From Acanthamoeba sp. SK_2022b (Eukaryota > Discosea > Longamoebia > Acanthamoebidae), in assembly GCA_027943245.1 (NCBI GenBank), contig JANDJZ010000012.1:1-64000 (forward strand): a stretch of DNA of 64,000 nt. Direction: 5' to 3'. The notes beneath the pieces were generated by a model. The model was given only the letters and a program-made list of their open reading frames with translations. It had not been told where the DNA came from and searched no databases. This document shows, in pieces, positions 62,129 through 64,000 of the stretch. Positions within the stretch are counted from its first letter, which is position 1. Every line of letters starts with the position of its first letter. Position numbers and translations under genes: made by a program.

Positions 62129-64000
62129 TGCATGCACATGCACACACTTAACCGCATGTGTGACGTGTGAACGTGTGAACGCAGCGAGTCGCCGCACAAG
62201 CGGAGCAACGTGGAGCAGGCCACCAACCTGATGATCCTCGCAGTGTTCTGCATGCAGCTGCTGCTCTGTGCCGGTGCGGCTGTGGCCAATACGATCTACA
62301 CCAACCAATTCGAGGACTCGTGGTACCTCCAGCTGGAGGGCTCGGCGGCGGCCAACGGCGCCCTGTCGTTCATCACCTTCATTATCCTCCTCAACAACCT
62401 CATCCCCATCTCTCTCTACATCACCATGGAGATCGTCAAGTTCGGCCAGGCCTACTTCATCAACCACGACTTCCGCATGTACCACGAAGCCAGCGATACT
62501 CCTGCACAGGTTAGTGTTTTATATTATACCTTTTTTTAATTTTAATTTACTAAATTTATTCTTTTATTCATAATTATTCTGGGGCTGCAGGCGCGTACGT
62601 CGAATTTGAACGAGGAGCTGGGCCAGATCAGTTACATATTTTCCGACAAGACGGGCACCCTCACGCAGAACCGCATGCTCTTCCGCAGCTGCACCGTGGC
62701 GGGCACCGTCTACGGCATCCCGCACACGGGCGCTCCGCCGAACGACGCCGATGTACGTCGGCCTTTACCTGCATATACTTGCCCGTCTCTCTTCTAAGGA
62801 ATGTTTGGGCGCGCGTGCAGGATGAGTCTGATGATGGGGACGAGCAGGTGATCATCGTGCCCGCACACACGCGCTCTCCCGATAACTTCACTCTCACCAC
62901 ACGCGTACGCTCTTTAGTTATCTTTATTATTGTTGATTATTAATGATGTCTTAACCTCCTTTTATCATGTTAATTCTTATCTTCATCAATTTTGTTTGTT
63001 TTCTTTCTCTCCTAGACGACTGACGGCGAGGACTTGTCTATCAAGGAGGTTGGTTTCGTTTGCTCTCACTCTTAATTGGCTTGATAGGTTCAATGCTGTC
63101 GAGAGTGACGTTTTGTTTCTACGTTCTACGTTTCTTTTTCCTTTCTTTTCCTTTCATTCTTTTTCGTTTTCTTTACCACTGCCCGTGCAGGAGCCCGATG
63201 AGGGGTTCGATGGGCAGCCGCTTCTGGCGGCCCTCAACTCGCAGGACTCCGCCGAAGCCCACACTGTGCGCCATTTCCTGACTCTCCTCGCCGTGTGCCA
63301 CACGGTCGTTCCCCAGGCCAAGCCCGTACGCACCGCCCTACGTCCCTCCCAGATCACGCCTGAGGAGGGCCCAGCCTAACCCCTGCCCCACCCCCTCGTC
63401 GCTTGTCCCGCCTTGTTCCCAGGACGGGACCGTGGCCTACATGGCCTCGTCGCCGGACGAGGCCGCCCTGGTCTCCGCCGCGCAATCGATGAACTTTGTC
63501 TTCCACGTGCGCGTTCCCGCTCCTGCTCCTGCTCCCGCCCAACATCTGCATTGATGTCTTACCGATGGCTTGCCCCCCCCCCAGTATCGGGAGCCCACGT
63601 CGATAACGGTCAACGTCGAAGGAGAGGACCTCGACTTTGAAATTCTCAACATTCTCGAGTTCACGTCTGAACGCAAGCGAATGGTACACGAATCACTTTG
63701 GTTGCGCGCGCCTGAGCTGTGGACATGTGTCTGACCAGCAACTGGCGGCGGGTCGGCACAGTCTGTCATCTGTCGGTGCCCCGACGGCCGGCTGCGCCTC
63801 TTTATCAAGGGCGCTGATGACGTCATCTTTGCGCGCCTGGCTCCCGACCAGGCCTACGCCGATGCGACGCTCAAGCATCTGCAGGAGTTCGCATCGGCCG
63901 GCCTGCGCACGCTCTGCTGCGCCTACGCCGAGCTCGACGAGGAGACCTATCACCAGTGGAACAAGGAGTACGCCCGCGCCGCCGTCGCCATCCTCCTCCG
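60201..64000 (+). CDS. P4-type ATPase (phospholipid flippase), 3' truncated by window
   Basis: P4-ATPases move aminophospholipids to the cytosolic leaflet. The first visible exon is acidic ([20 protein letters not shown]); its start codon is unresolved (the first in-frame ATG is 60293). Next, [20 protein letters not shown] is the P4 entry motif before TM1, and [13 protein letters not shown] forms TM1. [20 protein letters not shown], then TANLDGETNLK is the actuator region, with the P4-type [24 protein letters not shown] is the P4-specific TM4 with the PISLYV-like sequence. [10 protein letters not shown] has the phosphorylated Asp at about 62645. [16 protein letters not shown] and [11 protein letters not shown] are the nucleotide-binding motifs. 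The sequence stops inside the N domain. Confidence 0.93.
60470..60499 (+). repeat. (TTA)n microsatellite in a flippase-gene intron
   Basis: About ten TTA/ATT units after the exon ending LLSK. Confidence 0.9.
62087..62128 (+). repeat. (CACG)n microsatellite in a flippase-gene intron
   Basis: About ten CACG units in the intron between the exon ending LMQNST and the one starting ESPHKRSN. Confidence 0.9.

Overview
This is a gene-dense eukaryotic nuclear segment. Most genes are split by many short GT-AG introns of roughly 60-150 bp, often with GTACG/GTGCG-type donors. Exons are GC-rich and gaps between genes are short and AT-rich, with AATAAA-like signals. This style, together with the gene content (PIWI, Frizzled/Smoothened-like receptors, LRR-PP2C, DH-PH and RhoGAP proteins), best fits a free-living amoeba such as Acanthamoeba. 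That assignment is inference from style and content, not from a database match. No rRNA, tRNA, CRISPR or prokaryotic operon was found.

Layout. 1-5.2 kb: a minus-strand non-LTR (LINE-type) retrotransposon cut by the window edge, with RRM-like, endonuclease and reverse-transcriptase regions and two frameshifts. It lies head-to-head with TCTP. 5.3-12.1 kb: TCTP, ribosomal protein eS25, a small membrane protein (minus) and a lipin phosphatidate phosphatase. 12.2-17.8 kb: a PH-RhoGAP protein, a zinc-finger/RING E3 and a convergent DH-PH RhoGEF. 18.7-26.5 kb: cullin-4 and a large LRR-PP2C phosphatase. 26.8-41.0 kb: two Frizzled/Smoothened-like receptor paralogs. Between them lie an F-box beta-propeller-like protein, a winged-helix/SR-like protein (minus), an MFS transporter and a GIY-YIG (T5orf172-like) protein. 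41.2-51.3 kb: a minus-strand run of F-box protein, USP53/54-like deubiquitinase, PIWI Argonaute and ZIP metal transporter. 51.8-56.7 kb: glycyl-tRNA synthetase and a double-hotdog acyl-CoA thioesterase. 57.1-60.1 kb: importin alpha and a coiled-coil protein, both minus. 60.2 kb to the end: a P4-ATPase (lipid flippase), truncated by the window.

Functional themes. Ubiquitin-system genes recur (RING E3, CUL4, two F-box proteins, USP). So do Rho-GTPase regulators (GAP and GEF), membrane-lipid enzymes (lipin, flippase, acyl-CoA thioesterase) and receptor/phosphatase signalling. The items most worth a second look are the hydrophobic signal-like segments inside the LINE polyprotein, the Frizzled pair with a paralog-specific intron, the UBZ-UIM-C2H2-RING architecture, a RhoGAP lacking its arginine finger, the GIY-YIG gene and the PIWI gene with an RG-rich tail. 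Exon limits were read by eye from splice consensus and protein continuity, so internal boundaries are approximate unless stated.
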